Positions 20,968 through 32,634 of a stretch of DNA of 64,000 bases are shown here, one piece after another. The notes under the pieces are model-generated. The model made no database searches. It was given only the letters and a program-made list of their open reading frames with translations, and was not told the origin of the DNA. Numbering within the stretch: position 1 is the first letter of the stretch; each line of letters starts with the position of its first letter. Source of the stretch: Orychophragmus violaceus (lineage: Eukaryota > Streptophyta > Magnoliopsida > Brassicales > Brassicaceae). Both the position numbers and the translations under genes were made by a program. The DNA is taken from assembly GCA_030180135.1 (NCBI GenBank), contig CM058229.1:38901522-38965521 (forward strand), in the 5' to 3' direction.

Positions 20968-23496
20968 ATGGCGAACATTAATCAGGTGCCTTTGATTTTG
21001 AGACCTGATGCTGAGGGAGTTATGAGAGACCGACATAACAACCCGTACAACGATGAGGGACAAAGGATCGATGCTAAGGGACGTGTAATCCCTGATCCTG
21101 GACAGCCTCAAGGTCATGGGCAGATGATTAAACCTGCTGCTGCTGAGAGAACTCTTGTTGACTACAACCGTCCCGATGAGTTATATGCCAACCGGTCAAC
21201 AATTGTACCTCCTGGCTTTGAGAGGAATGACTTTGAGATCAAGACTGTCTACTACTCTGTTCTGAGGCAGAATCCTTTCCATGGTCTCCCACATGAGAAA
21301 CCCATGGATCATATTGATGATTTTGAAGACTTCATCACTGGAATGAAGTACAATGGGGTAAACTATGACTACCTGTATCTCAAACTTTTCCCCTATTTTC
21401 TCGCTGGAGAGGCTGCAGCTTGGCTGAAACAACTTACACCTGGGAAGTTTACTTCTTGGGATGCTGTGAAGAGGGAGTTTTTGAGGCACTTTTATGATGA
21501 TGCTCGCTCTGATCACTCGTGACAGGATATTCTCACCTTCACCCAAGGTCCTACAGAGCCTCTTAAGTCGGCTTGGATGAGGTTTAAGAAGTACCAACGT
21601 GACTGTCCTCATCATGGATTCTCTGAAGTGACGCTGCTGGACATATTCTTCAGAGGAATTGATCTCCATTACCAGTCTGCATTGGATAATGCCAGCAATG
21701 GAAATTTCAATACAAGGACTCCTGAACAGGCTAGGACGCTGATTGATAACTTGGTGAACAATAATAGCACCAAGACTGCTGATAGAAGAAGGAAAGAGTC
21801 GGGTGGAAAGATCAACAATCTGGAGATTACTGATATCAGGAATAAGCTGGACATTGTTCACAGTTTGTTGACTGGAAAGAAAGCTGTCCACTTTGCTTAG
21901 GAAGTTGAAGTGTTTGAGGCTAAAGAAGATCACCAGGAAGAGGATGTGAACTACATCAGTGGCTCCGGATTTCAAGGAAACGTTTTTGGAAATCAGCAAG
22001 GCGACAAGTTCTTTAAAGGTGGACAGAAGAGTGCTTTCACAAGCAACCATAACTCTTCTGGATATGGACAGACTGCTGGTTATCAGAAACCTTTTCAGCA
22101 AGGCAATTCTTATCAGAGGACTTATGGATCATCCTCCTATCAGGCACCTCCTGCTGCTAGTGATCATGAGAGCAAGATGGAAGCCATGATGGAGCGGTTG
22201 CTGGAATGTCAGACTAAGACTGCTGTAGACTTCAGCAAGAAGCTTGATGATGTATATGAAGATCTGAATGGAAAGTTTGAATCCTTGAGCACACATGTGA
22301 AGAAGCTGGATGTTCAAGTTCAACAGACGGCTGGAGCTGTGCAGAGGCAGAATGGAGCTGGGAAAGCTGAACAGAACAAGTTCGTCAATGCTATGACCAT
22401 AAGAGATGTGATTGATTTGCTAGGAGAAGAAGAGAGCATCATCTCGGATTTTCTGGATGAATATTGTCTGTCTGAGACGAACATCGATCGACACACTTTT
22501 GATGTCGATCGATGCATCGATACGAAGAATGAATATGCTCATAATCGCCTTGTGTCGATCGACACCCCTACTGCATCAATCGACACAGATCACAGACGAG
22601 ACCAGAAACCTGCAACAGTCTCTGAACAAGTTTCAACACTGTCCGTACAACATTCTAAGTCTTCTAAGTTGTACAAACAGAAGCTAGACGAAGCTAAATG
22701 CATGTAAGTGATGGAAAAGAAGCTAATTCAGATTACAGAGAAGCTTCCAGACCCAGGAGTCTTTGTGCTAGACTGTTCTATCTCTAAGGACATATTCAAG
22801 CATTCCTCGTGTGATTTAGGATCCGGTGTGAATCTCATGCCATACTCTGTGGCTGAGAGATTAGGAATGATGGAATTCCAGCCTACTAGGATCTCTCTTA
22901 TCCTAGCTGATCGATCAAAAAGGTAACCGGAAGGAGTTCTTGAGGATGTTCCTGTCAGAATTGAAAACAACTTGATTCCAACGGACTTTGTAGTGCTGAA
23001 GTATAACATTGAGCCAGATGATCCTTTGTTACTTGGTAGACCTTTCTTAGCTACTGCTGGAGCAGTGATTGATGTGAAATGTGGTCTGATTGATCTCCAC
23101 CTGAGAGATAAGCCATTGCAGTTCGAGATGAATAAGCTGCAGAAATCCACCATCGATGGACAGAGCTTCAGTGTTGAGGTGGAACTAGAGGTTCCTATTG
23201 GAGAAGAGAAGATGGCAGTTCATTCTGAACTTGCTCTAACATCTTCAGAGCCTACAATTGCTCTTAAGCAGAAAGCTCCAAATCTCTTTTATCCACCAAA
23301 GCACATGTATGACTCTTCTAAACTCAAACCTCCTAATCCGTCAAATGTGATTACAGGAAAACGCAGTATCCCACCCACGCTTCGCTCCCGCCCTGGTTCT
23401 TTCCTTGGGATCTCTCATGATCCGAAAGCTTATATGTCACCTTGGTTAAAGAGACATTCACAGAGACACTCCAAGTCTCTGTTGAATCCCCCATAA
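20968..23496 (+). pseudogene. Athila-A gag-protease polyprotein with four stops
   Basis: One frame can be followed without frameshift through TGA 21520, TAG 21898, TAA 22705 and TAA 22924. Residues after MANINQVPLILRPDAEG form the Athila-type capsid domain (NDFEIKTVYYSVLRQNPFHG, then KLFPYFLAGEAAAWLKQL, KYQRDCPHHGF, and IFFRGIDLHYQSALDNASNG). A Gln/Ser/Tyr-rich spacer (QRTYGSSSYQ) and a coiled-coil-like stretch follow, then a linker with CGATCG-encoded SIDT repeats (22485-22575), then the aspartic protease (CDLGSGVNLMPYSVAERLG; LLGRPFLATAGAVIDV). It ends HSKSLLNPP. The codon for the true start appears to have been lost upstream. Two stops look like C-to-T changes, typical of methylated repeats. 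Confidence 0.9.
22485..22580. repeat. CGATCG sites inside the Athila-A gag-protease linker
   Basis: Cores start at 22485, 22506 (21 apart) and 22557, with a decayed tcaatcgacac copy about 21 bases later. In frame they read as SIDT-type heptads (VSIDTPTASIDT). Confidence 0.8.
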
Positions 23497-24648
23497 GTCT
23501 GATCCCCTTTCCATAGTCAAGCTACTGACTTTAAACAAGCGCTGAGTGGGAGGCAACCCACTAGTAGGTTCATTTTTCTTTTCATTTTTCGTTTTCATTT
23601 GGTGTTTTGATTTTTCTGTTTTGGTGTGTTCAAAAGCGTGAGAACAGGCAGAATCGCTCAGCATCGATCAACACATACTTTATGTCGGTCGACGAAGATG
23701 CGATTTACGGTTTGCCGATTCAATTGCGGTTCAGACACCGGTTATCTACATAACCGCGCGCATATTCGCCTTGCATCGATCGACACCCTAGTGGCATCGA
23801 TCGACACAGACCGACGACAGGTAAGTGTTCTGACTCTGTTCGGATTCTCTTAATTCCGATTTTTCTCGCCAATCCTGAGCTTGAAACCACTGGGGACAGT
23901 GGGTTTCAAGTGTGGGGGAGGTAGCTACTGACGCACCGTTTTTGTTTTCTTAGAGTCAGTCAAAAATTTGTTTTATTGAGTCAAATTTGAGTAGGAAACA
24001 AGGACTTTTTGAGGAGATTACCACACTTGTAGGAACTTAAGTGACCATTGGATGATTTGAAGATGATCTATGACTATTAGAAAACCCAACTCTGACCAGC
24101 CTACTGAGGACACCCATATCACTTCAGGTATTCAGAGAATCCATTACTTGACTTCACCTTTAATTTGACTTAATTTTCTTACCTATGGGCTTGGTATACT
24201 TTGGATCGGATTCCTCTGTTGGTTCTGACACTGCTTGTAAACCTGCCTGATTATGGTTCCCTTCTCCACATCCTTGAAAGTAAAAAAAAAAGAAATAAAC
24301 TAAGGATAAGCTAGTAGCTTCGAAGTGGTCACAGGAGTGGTAGAGACCCCTATTACCTCCAGTGCATCCATGGAAACATGTCCAAAGTACACCCCAATAA
24401 GAGAAGAGCACTAATAGAAAAAATAAAATGATACCCAGTGGGGAAAAATCAGTGCTAAGGAAGGGAAAAGAGAAGAAAGGAACCAGAAGCAACAGTTGAG
24501 TGGTCAGATGCTAACAGAGTAAGAGTCCATGTGTTCTTTGATCGATACCCCATAGGTGAGACCGCACTTATTAGCTTATAGAAGTCAGTATGGTGGATTT
24601 GGATGCTCTGAATGTGATTGTGGAGTCTACTCAGGATAGTTGCCAAGT
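23497..24648 (+). other. Athila-A 3' non-coding region, interrupted by Athila-B
   Basis: No coding capacity. It holds in order the post-stop stem-loop (23545-23562), a paired CGATCG site (cores 23777 and 23798, 21 apart), a first polypurine-tract-like copy AAGTGTGGGGGAGG (23908-23921), and conserved non-coding blocks shared with B, C and D (gaagtggtcacaggagtggt and similar). Athila-B inserted at caagt (24644-24648), inside a second purine tract. The remainder is at 35174-35355, ending in the true tract. Confidence 0.8.
23545..23562 (+). other. Post-stop stem-loop (Athila-A)
   Basis: AGTGGG-AGGCAA-CCCACT forms a perfect 6-bp stem with a 6-base loop, about 50 bases after the coding stop. It is preceded by the conserved aaacaagcgctg. 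Copies in B, C and D are at the same place; the D copy covaries. Confidence 0.75.
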
Positions 24649-25848
24649 TGATATATCATGGGTTTTACCGGTTTTATGCCATGATATAGTTGTGTTTTTA
24701 GTGTCTTTTGTGTTATTTTAGAGTTTTTTACAGGTTTAATCAGGTTTGGAGCTAATGTGGAGATTTTGGAGTATTTTGGGAGTTTTGGAGCATTTTGGCC
24801 GAGAGTTTAAACTCACTGCCCGATTTGATGATCATGCATCGATCGACACACCTTTGGTGTCGATCGACACACTAGCGAGATGGGCCGAAATACGGCGGTT
24901 TATAATGTTATGAAGATTTGCAGAAAAGCCCAGAAAAGTTCCAGTATTTACACAGAAGCCCCAGCCGAGATTATGCCTATATATTTAGAGTTTTGGCTTT
25001 TATTTTAGATACACTTTCATACTTAGAGCTAAGAGAATTTTTAGAGCTTTTGGGGCTGATCTAATCCTGTACTTCATCTATTTTGGAGAAGATTTCGAAC
25101 CCCTTTATCTATTTAAATTCTTATATGCAATCTATTTATTCTATGATTTATGTTTCATTAATCATGTCTGAGTAGATTCATAGTTAGGTTTAGGGTTTCT
25201 CATTAAGGATTTCATGACTTGCTAGACTTGTTTAATTCAGTTAAGGATTCACATGATTAGAATGTTCTTCAAACTAAATTGTGCTTAATGCTAGTTCTAA
25301 CCTGATCAATTAGAATCTAGATCTTAGGTTGCTAAATACGACACGAGAGTGTGGTTTAGAATCTGAACTATTTAGGTTGAGCAATTAAATTATTCGCAAA
25401 AGAGATTTGGCTTAGTTTAATTGTGAACATATCGAACTTGAATTTAATGCTGGTTTAATCTGTTAGTAATTGCAAAGAGATTTGGATTACTGCACTTAGA
25501 CTTAGAGGATTTTCGCAAAGAGATTTGGTTAATTCTAATTCCGTGATTCGAGTTCTAGAACTGAGTTTAATTTGATCCTGACTGATTAACTTGTCTGCTT
25601 GTCTGATTTCCTGAGAATTCCCTAGACTTAGCGCTTTTAGTTTATTGCTTTCACAACAAATTCCTGCTACTGATTTACTTTCTCGCCTTGCTATTTACTT
25701 TACAACAATTTGCTTTCTTCCTAGTATTAATCTCTTCCGTTCTGAATATATTGAATACCAGAGTCCCTGTGGATTCGATAACCCTATATACTACATTGAC
25801 ATTGTTGTGCACTTGCAGTTAGTATAGGGATTAAAACCTGACCTATCA
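24649..25848 (+). repeat. Athila-B 5' LTR
   Basis: 1200 bp, starting TGATATATCATGG and ending GACCTATCA. It has a perfect 10-bp terminal hairpin (tatatcatgg / ccatgatata) and one CGATCG pair (cores 24840 and 24861, 21 apart) that includes the perfect palindrome GTGTCGATCGACAC. Confidence 0.94.
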
Positions 25849-25854
25849 AGTTTT

Positions 25855-25872
25855 TGGCGCCGTTGCCGGGGA
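25855..25872 (+). promoter_or_regulatory. Athila-B primer-binding site (tRNA-Asp)
   Basis: TGGCGCCGTTGCCGGGGA, identical to the sites of A, C and D. Confidence 0.93.
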
Positions 25873-26012
25873 CTCTTAGAGTCTTCGATAGGACCGAACT
25901 TAGGGTTTTTACTAGGAATTTTTCTTTTTTCTTTTTGTTTTCGTTTTTATTTTATTTTTCTAAACTTCTTCTCTGTTTTCTCTCTGTCGCAGGGACTGAT
26001 TTCGCCTTGCGT

Positions 26013-26090
26013 CGATCGTTGCACCTCTTGCGTCGATCGTCACTAAGCGATTTGAGATTGAATCGATCGTTGCACTGTTAGCATCGATCA
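26013..26090. repeat. CGATCG paired sites in the Athila-B leader
   Basis: Cores at 26013 and 26034 (21 apart) and at 26064 and 26085 (21 apart; the last is CGATCA). The arms are mostly of the GTTGC type. Confidence 0.85.
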
Positions 26091-26114
26091 TTGCTTGACG
26101 ATTACAGACAATTT

Positions 26115-28412
26115 ATGCAGAAGCGTGAAACTCGAAGTAATCCGAACTCGAACCCAATCAATCTCGATCTTGAAGAACTTGGACGTCTAGAAAGGACTAA
26201 CAGAAGAGAAAGAAGAGAAAGAATGGTAGTACAGAGGCTGATTCTATTACGCGATGCTCAAGGTACTCTGAGGGACCAAGATAAAAACCCGTACAATGCT
26301 GCTTGGCAAAGGGTTGATGCTGAAGGGAATGTCATCCCTGACCCTCCTGAGCCACCGCAACTGGAGCAGAACCAAGCACCAAGACAGGCCCAAGGTAGAG
26401 AGATGGTTGTCCATGAGAGAACCTTAGCTGACTACAACAGACCGGATGAGTTTCATGCAAACCGGTCAGCTTTGGTGATTCCTGGCTTTGAGAGGAATGA
26501 TTTTGAGATCAAAACCATCTACTACTCGCTGATGAGACAGAATGCATTCCATGGTCACCCCACAGAGCAGCCTATGGATCACATTGATTCGTTTGAGGAC
26601 ATAGTCACTGGCATGAAGTATGATGGAGTTTGCCAGGATTATTTGTTCCTTAAGCTCTTTCCGCACAGTCTCGCTGGAGACGCTGGTGCATGGTTGAAGC
26701 AACTGCCACCTGGGCAGTTTGATACTTGGGCAGCCCTGAAGAGTGAGTTCTTGCGTCATTTCTATGATGATGCGCATTCAGATCAGTCCAGATAGGACAT
26801 TCTCACATTTTCCCAAGGAGCTGTGGAGCCTTTAAAAGCTGCCTGGATGAGATTCAAGAAGTACCAGCGTGACTGCCCACACCATGGATTCACTGAAGTC
26901 CAATTGCTTGGTATCTTCTTCAGAGGCATAGATCTGCCATATCAGTCTGCGCTGGATAACTCCAGTAATGCAAACTTCAACACCAGGACTCCTGCACAAG
27001 CAAAGCAGTTGATTGAGAACCTAGTGAGCAGCAACAGTTGCAAGACTATGGATGAGAGGAGGAAGAAATCTGGTGGAAGTGTAGAGAATTCTGACATAGC
27101 TGATATTAGATCTAGGCTGGACACAGTTTGCAATCTCCTAGCAGGTAAGAAAGCTGTCCACTTTGCCCAGGATGTAGAGGTAATTCAGACTGAGGAGGAC
27201 ACTCAGGAGGAAGATGTGAATTATATAGGAGGATCTGGATTTCAAGGTAATAGATTTGGTAATCAACAGGGAAACAGATTCTTCAATGGAGGATAGAAAA
27301 GTGCTTTCAACAGCAACTCATCTAATTCTGGACAGACCAGTGGTTTTCAGAAGACCTTTAGACAAGGTACTCAGAGAACCTATGGATCTTCATCTTATCA
27401 GACTCCTCCTGCACCTACAGCTCATGAGAGTAGAATGGAAGCTATGATGGAACAACTAATGGAGAGTCAGACCAATTTTTCTTTGGACTGCAACAAGAAG
27501 TTGGATGCTGTCTATGAAGACCTCAATGGGAAGTTTGAGTCCCTGAACACTCACATGAAGCAGTTGGATACTCAGGTGAACCAGATTTCCAGCTCAATAA
27601 AGGGAAAAGGACTAGCAGACACTCATATTAAGGCTTGGTCTATGTACGTTAATGATGGATCTCACCTAGGTGAAAAATTTGAGCTAAGTACAGCTGAATT
27701 AGTGAAGGAAGAAGAATTCTCGGATTTTGGTGAAAAACTCTCGGTGGAAATTGCAGTGTTGCAACGATCGACACACACCTAGTGTCGATCGATGCACGTC
27801 GTGAACAGACAGACTCACTGAGTGATGATGGTATTGATGCAGACTTAGAGCTTGATGGCTTATTCTCTGGAATCTCTGAGATCTCTCAACAGGAGATTTA
27901 TGCGCAGATTGTTAGACAACACTCCTCAGTGTCTGAAGTGATTAAGCAGGAAATTGAAGAGCTTAAGAAGCTAGAGGAGATTGGTGAAGAATTGGAAGAA
28001 ATTCCATCTTCTGATGATCCACCTTATCATCCATGTGTGCAGAGATATTTGAACAAGATGCTGCCTCTAGATGAAGAGCTGAGAGACTGGGTGATTATAG
28101 TTCCTCAGCATATTAGTGATGTTCTGTTGACCAAGATCCCGAAGAAGCTGCCTGATCCTGGAGTCTTTGTGCTTGATTGTTCTATCTTTGAGGATAGTTT
28201 TAGGCGTTCTCTGTGTGACTTAGGAGCTGCTGGAAGTTTGATGCCATACTCTGTGGCAGAGAAGCTGGGTATGCTAGATTTTACTCCTACTAGGACCTCT
28301 CTTGTCCTAGCTGATCAGTCCATACGAGTTCCTGAAGGACTCCTGATGGACATCCCGGTAAGTGTTGGAAACTATTTAGTTCCAACAGACTTCTTAGTGC
28401 TGAAATATGACT
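26115..28412 (+). pseudogene. Athila-B first gag-protease, truncated
   Basis: ATG 26115 opens MQKRETRSNP and the capsid domain follows (NDFEIKTIYYSLMRQNAFHG, AWLKQLPPGQF, DCPHHGFTEVQLLGIFFRG). In-frame TAGs lie at 26794 and 27294. A frameshift lies near 27780, within the CGATCG pair (cores 27765 and 27786, 21 apart). The protease (CDLGAAGSLMPYSVAEKLG) is then read until LVLKYD at 28412, where homology to Athila-D stops. The TAG after FFNGG and the frameshift are shared exactly with Athila-D, so they were inherited from a common defective template. Confidence 0.9.
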
Positions 28413-29920
28413 GGAGAATACAGAGATGGCTGAATTGAGATCTAGGATGGACACAATCTGCAATCTCCTAGCCAATAAGAAGGTTGTCCATTTTGCTCAA
28501 GATATTGAGGTAATTCAGACTGAGGAGGACACTCAGGAAGAAGATGTGAATTACATTGGAGGATCTGGTTTCCAAGGTAACAAATTTGGTAATCAGCAAG
28601 GTAACCTATGGATCTTCATCTTATCAGACTCCTCATGTACCTACAGCTCATGAGAGTAGGATGGAAACAATGATGAAACACCTGGTGGAAAGTCAGACTA
28701 AGAATGCTGCAGATGTCAACGAGAAGATAGAAACAGTCTATAAGGAGCTGAACGGGAAGTTTGAATATCTGAGCACACACATGAAGGAGCTTGATGCTAG
28801 AGTTGAAAGAACAGCTGGATATGCTCAGAGGGAAGATGGATATCTTCCAGGGCGTACTGATGCTAATCCCAAGTACCAATGCAATGCAGTGACATTGAGA
28901 AGTGGTAAGGAGTTGTTACATGGCCAGAAAAGACAACTGAGTGTGGAAGAACTCGTGGAAATTGACGAGTTGGAAGATGAGATCCGTGACATTCGCAATG
29001 CATCGATCGACGCAACCAAGCAACGGTCGATGCAAGGCGATAACGAGGAACTTGTCGTAGCGAAGTCACCCAGCAACGATCGACACAACTCCAGTGACGA
29101 TCGATGCAAGGCGACTGCAGAGGGTTCAAGACCAGAGAAACCGAAACAGTCGACCGAAAGAGTGTACAAGCCTAAGGTACCTTATCCCAAGAATCCCAGA
29201 AAAGCTAAGAATGATAGGCAGTATGCAAAATGGAAGGAGTTCATTAAAAAGGTGAAAGTTGAAGTGCCTTTAATTGACACCATGGAGAACTCTCCTGTGA
29301 TGAGGAGATTCCTTAAGGATATGATTGCTGGAAAGTGGTCTGATGAAGAGAGTGTAATGATGATCAATGAGGTTTGTAGTGCAGTGATTCAGGGTAGAAT
29401 TCCCGAGAAGTTAAAGGATCCAGGAAGCTTCGTGTTGGATTGTGCTATCTACAGAGAGAGATTCGAAAGGTCTCTATGTGATCTTGGTTCCAGTGTGAAT
29501 CTTATGCCCCTCTCAGTCGCTAAAAGGCTCGGGATGGCTGACTTTATACCCACTAGGATATCACTGGTTCTGGCAGATAGAACAATCAGGATTCCCGAAG
29601 GAGTATTGGAGGATGTGCCTATAATGATTGGCAAATGTGTGATCCCAACTGACTTTGTGGTTCTACAGTATGGACAGGAGCCAAAAGATCCACTGATTCT
29701 AGGCAGGCCTTTCTTAGCCACAGCTGGTGCGATGATTGACTATCAAGGAGGTAAAATAGTTCTGAATGTGGGTGATCTGAAGATGAGTTTTGATATGGAC
29801 AAGCTGGTAAAGAGACCAACCATCGACGGACAGACCTTCTATGTGGACACATTGGGTGATCTGGCTGCAGAGTACTTTAACCAATCACATGCTGAAGACC
29901 CACTAGAAAGGGCTTACTGA
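28413..29920 (+). pseudogene. Athila-B second gag C-terminus and protease
   Basis: The sequence re-enters gag at a point equivalent to 27085 (RSRMDTICNLLANKK). A frame switch after QGN leads into a 454-codon open stretch from 28556. That stretch holds a coiled-coil-like spacer, ATLRSGKEL-type text, SIDA repeats encoded by CGATCG pairs (29004/29024 and 29077/29098), the basic KPKVPYPKNPRKAK block, and an aspartic protease with CDLGSSVNLMPLSVAKRLG (Asp about residue 309 of the stretch) and ILGRPFLATAGAMID. This is the canonical autonomous Athila arrangement, unlike the shorter linker of A, C and D. The N-terminal capsid is not duplicated here. Confidence 0.85.
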
Positions 29921-30168
29921 GCTCTATATTGGAGCTGGAGTACCTGCAGGACGAGCCAGCAATGTGCTATACAAGACTGATGGATTCTGTTGAAGTAGCA
30001 ATGCAGGTGGAAGTGTCTGACGCGATGATGCAACGATCGACACTACCTAAGCATCGGTCGTTGTAAGTCGACAGAGACTGGGCCGAGGAAAAAGCTCCGA
30101 AAATAGAGCTGAAACAACTTCCATCCGGGCTAAGGTACGCATTTCTTGGACCCAATTCAACTTATCCA

Positions 30169-32634
30169 GTGATTGTTAATGCTAGTCTGAACAACGCAGA
30201 GCTCACTTTACTGCTAAGCAAGCTGCGCAAGCATCGCAAAGCTCTTGGCTATTCTCTTGATGACATTTCAGGTATCTCACCGGAGTTGTGCATGCATCGG
30301 ATACATCTTGAGGATGAGTCTAAGACGTCTGTTGAGCATCAGAGAAGGCTTAATCCTAATCTGCAGGAAGTGGTTAAGAACGAGATTATGAAACTCCTTG
30401 ATGCTGGGATTATCTATCATATCTCTGACAGTGATTGGGTGAGTCCAGTCCATGTAGTACCTAAGAAGGGCGGAGTTACAGTTGTGAAGAATGAGAAGAA
30501 CGAGCTGATCCCTACTAGGACTGTAACAGGACACAGGATGTGCATAGATTACAGGAAACTGAATGCTGCAACTAGGAAAGATCATTTTCCCTTGCCTTTT
30601 ATTGATCAGATGCTAGAGAGGTTAGCCAATCATCCTTATTACTGCTTCCTCGATGGATACTCAGGTTTCTTTCAGATTCCTATCCACCCAGAAGATCAGG
30701 GAAAGACCACTTTCACTTGTCCATATGGCACATTTGCTTACCGTAGGATGCCTTTTGGACTCTGTAATGCCCCTGCCACTTTCCAGAGATGCATGATGTC
30801 CATACTCACAGATATGATTGAGGACTTTATGGAGGTATTCATGGATGATTTCTCAGTCTATGGATCATCTTATAATGAATGTTTAGATAATATGTGCAAG
30901 GTGCTGACTAGATGTGAAGAGAAACACTTGGTCCTTAACTGGGAAAAATGCCATTTCATGGTCAGAGATGGTATTGTTCTTGGACATAAAGTGTCTGAAG
31001 CCGGGATCGAAGTGGACCGCGCTAAGATCGAGGTAATGACCAACCTTCAGGCACCTGATTCTGTTAAGTCTATAAGAAGCTTTCTTGGACATGCTGGCTT
31101 CTATAGACGGTTCATCAAATACTTCAGTAAGATTGCTAGGCCACTAACTGCTTTGCTGTGTAAGGATACCAAATTTGAGTTCACTGCAGACTGTCAAACT
31201 GCATTTGAACAGATCAAGCAGGCATTGGTGAGCGCTCCAATAGTTCAGCCTCCAGATTGGGATCTACCTTTTGAGGTTATGTGTGATGCAAGTGATTTTG
31301 CTGTAGGAGCTGTTCTGGGACAAAAGAAGGACATAAAGCTCCATGCTATCTATTATGCTAGTAGGACACTAGATGATGCACAAAGGAACTATGCAACCAC
31401 GGAGAAGGAGCTATTGGCTGTTGTCTTTGCATTTGAGAAGTTCCGCCCTTATCTTGTTGGCTCCAAGGTGATTGTTCACACTGATCATTCAGCCCTGAAG
31501 TATCTAATGCAGAAGAAGGATGCTAAGCCTAGACTGCTAAGATGGATTCTGTTGCTTAAGGAGTTTGATATTGAAGTAAGGGACAAGAAGGGAGTGGAGA
31601 ATGGAGTTGCTGATCATCTTTCAAGGATGATAGTTGAGGAAGACGTGCCTATAAATGATTATTTGCCTGAGGAAAACGTCAACATGATCAGTACAGTTTT
31701 TCAGATGGATTTGGGCAGTGAGTTGCAGAACTGTCGGGACAATCGCATTGTGTCGATCGATGCCACATTGGCAACGGTCGATACAAGTATCGGGGAAGCA
31801 ACGATCGACACATGCGCAAGCAACGGTCGATGCATACCTGATACGAACCGAGAGTCCTTCAGAGTCAGGAAGCTGTTTAAGACCATCATATTCCCCAGAT
31901 TTGGAGTGCCTCGTATAGTGATTAGTGATGGAGGATCTCATTTTATCAATAAGGTCTTCGAGAAGCTGCTAAAGAAGCATGGAGTTCATCACAGAGTCGC
32001 TACTCCTTATCACCCTCAGACTAGTGGACAAGTTGAGGTTTCTAACAGACAGATTAAGGAGATCCTTGAGAAGACAGTTGGAAAGACAAGGAAAGATTGG
32101 GCAGCAAAGTTAGATGATGCATTATGGGCCTACAGGACAGCATTCAAGACACCACTTGGGACCACTCCTTTCCATCTGCTATATGGAAAAGCATGTCATC
32201 TGCCAGTGGAACTTGAGCACAAAGCGGCATGGGCTGTGAAACAGATGAACTTTGATTTTAAGTCTGCTGCAGAGAGGAGATTGGTACAGCTTAATGAGTT
32301 GGATGAGATCAGACATTTTGCTTATGAGAACTCAAAGCTGTATAAGGAGAGGACTAAGGCATATCATGACAAGAAGATTGTCTCCAGACAGTTTGAGCCC
32401 AATGATCAGGTACTTTTGTATAACTCTCGTTTGCATTTGTTTCCAGGTAAGGTGAAATCAAGGTGGTCTGGTCCTTTCACAATCAAAGAGGTGCGTCCGT
32501 ATGGAGCTGTCGTTCTAACTGGTAAGGACGGTTATGAATTCACTGTGAATGGACAGCGGGTGAAACATTATTGGGCTAAGGCCGCGATTCCAGGAGGGCA
32601 TATTTTGCTTTTGGATGATGCACCCTCAACATAA
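30169..32634 (+). CDS. Athila-B RT-RNase H-integrase polyprotein, integrase N-terminus missing
   Basis: An 821-codon open frame; the reading frame is open back to about 30067, so the natural junction with protease is lost. Reverse transcriptase: CIDYRKLNAATRKDHFPLPF, LDGYSGFFQIPIHPED, MPFGLCNAPATFQRCM and the active site FMDDFS (MDD at residues 225-227). RNase H: CDASDFAVGAVLG (Asp 373), YATTEKELLAVVFAFEKFR, HTDHSALKYL. Integrase: ISDGGSHF (Asp 587) and GQVEVSN (Glu 623), a correct D-35-E spacing, then the GPFTIKEVRPYGAVVL C-terminal domain. The HHCC zinc finger and the first catalytic Asp are absent; in their place is a short Ser-Ile-Asp-rich segment encoded by CGATCG repeats (31754-31829). 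RT could be active, but this integrase should not be. Confidence 0.93.
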   Translation: MIVNASLNNAELTLLLSKLRKHRKALGYSLDDISGISPELCMHRIHLEDESKTSVEHQRRLNPNLQEVVKNEIMKLLDAGIIYHISDSDWVSPVHVVPKKGGVTVVKNEKNELIPTRTVTGHRMCIDYRKLNAATRKDHFPLPFIDQMLERLANHPYYCFLDGYSGFFQIPIHPEDQGKTTFTCPYGTFAYRRMPFGLCNAPATFQRCMMSILTDMIEDFMEVFMDDFSVYGSSYNECLDNMCKVLTRCEEKHLVLNWEKCHFMVRDGIVLGHKVSEAGIEVDRAKIEVMTNLQAPDSVKSIRSFLGHAGFYRRFIKYFSKIARPLTALLCKDTKFEFTADCQTAFEQIKQALVSAPIVQPPDWDLPFEVMCDASDFAVGAVLGQKKDIKLHAIYYASRTLDDAQRNYATTEKELLAVVFAFEKFRPYLVGSKVIVHTDHSALKYLMQKKDAKPRLLRWILLLKEFDIEVRDKKGVENGVADHLSRMIVEEDVPINDYLPEENVNMISTVFQMDLGSELQNCRDNRIVSIDATLATVDTSIGEATIDTCASNGRCIPDTNRESFRVRKLFKTIIFPRFGVPRIVISDGGSHFINKVFEKLLKKHGVHHRVATPYHPQTSGQVEVSNRQIKEILEKTVGKTRKDWAAKLDDALWAYRTAFKTPLGTTPFHLLYGKACHLPVELEHKAAWAVKQMNFDFKSAAERRLVQLNELDEIRHFAYENSKLYKERTKAYHDKKIVSRQFEPNDQVLLYNSRLHLFPGKVKSRWSGPFTIKEVRPYGAVVLTGKDGYEFTVNGQRVKHYWAKAAIPGGHILLLDDAPST
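31754..31829. repeat. CGATCG paired sites at the RNase H-integrase junction
   Basis: Cores at 31754 (CGATCG) and 31775 (CGGTCG), 21 apart, and at 31802 (CGATCG) and 31824 (CGGTCG), 22 apart. The cluster sits exactly where the integrase N-terminal domain should be and keeps the reading frame open. Confidence 0.85.

Noticed and set aside
21196..22101. 301-codon minus-strand ORF opposite the Athila-A gag
   Set aside because: It is a mirror of the gag coding bias on the other strand and breaks up in the homologous parts of B, C and D.
23497..24648. Envelope-like third ORF of Athila elements
   Set aside because: No frame in the 3' regions of A, B, C or D gives a long ORF or a signal peptide with a membrane segment; the region is conserved as non-coding sequence.
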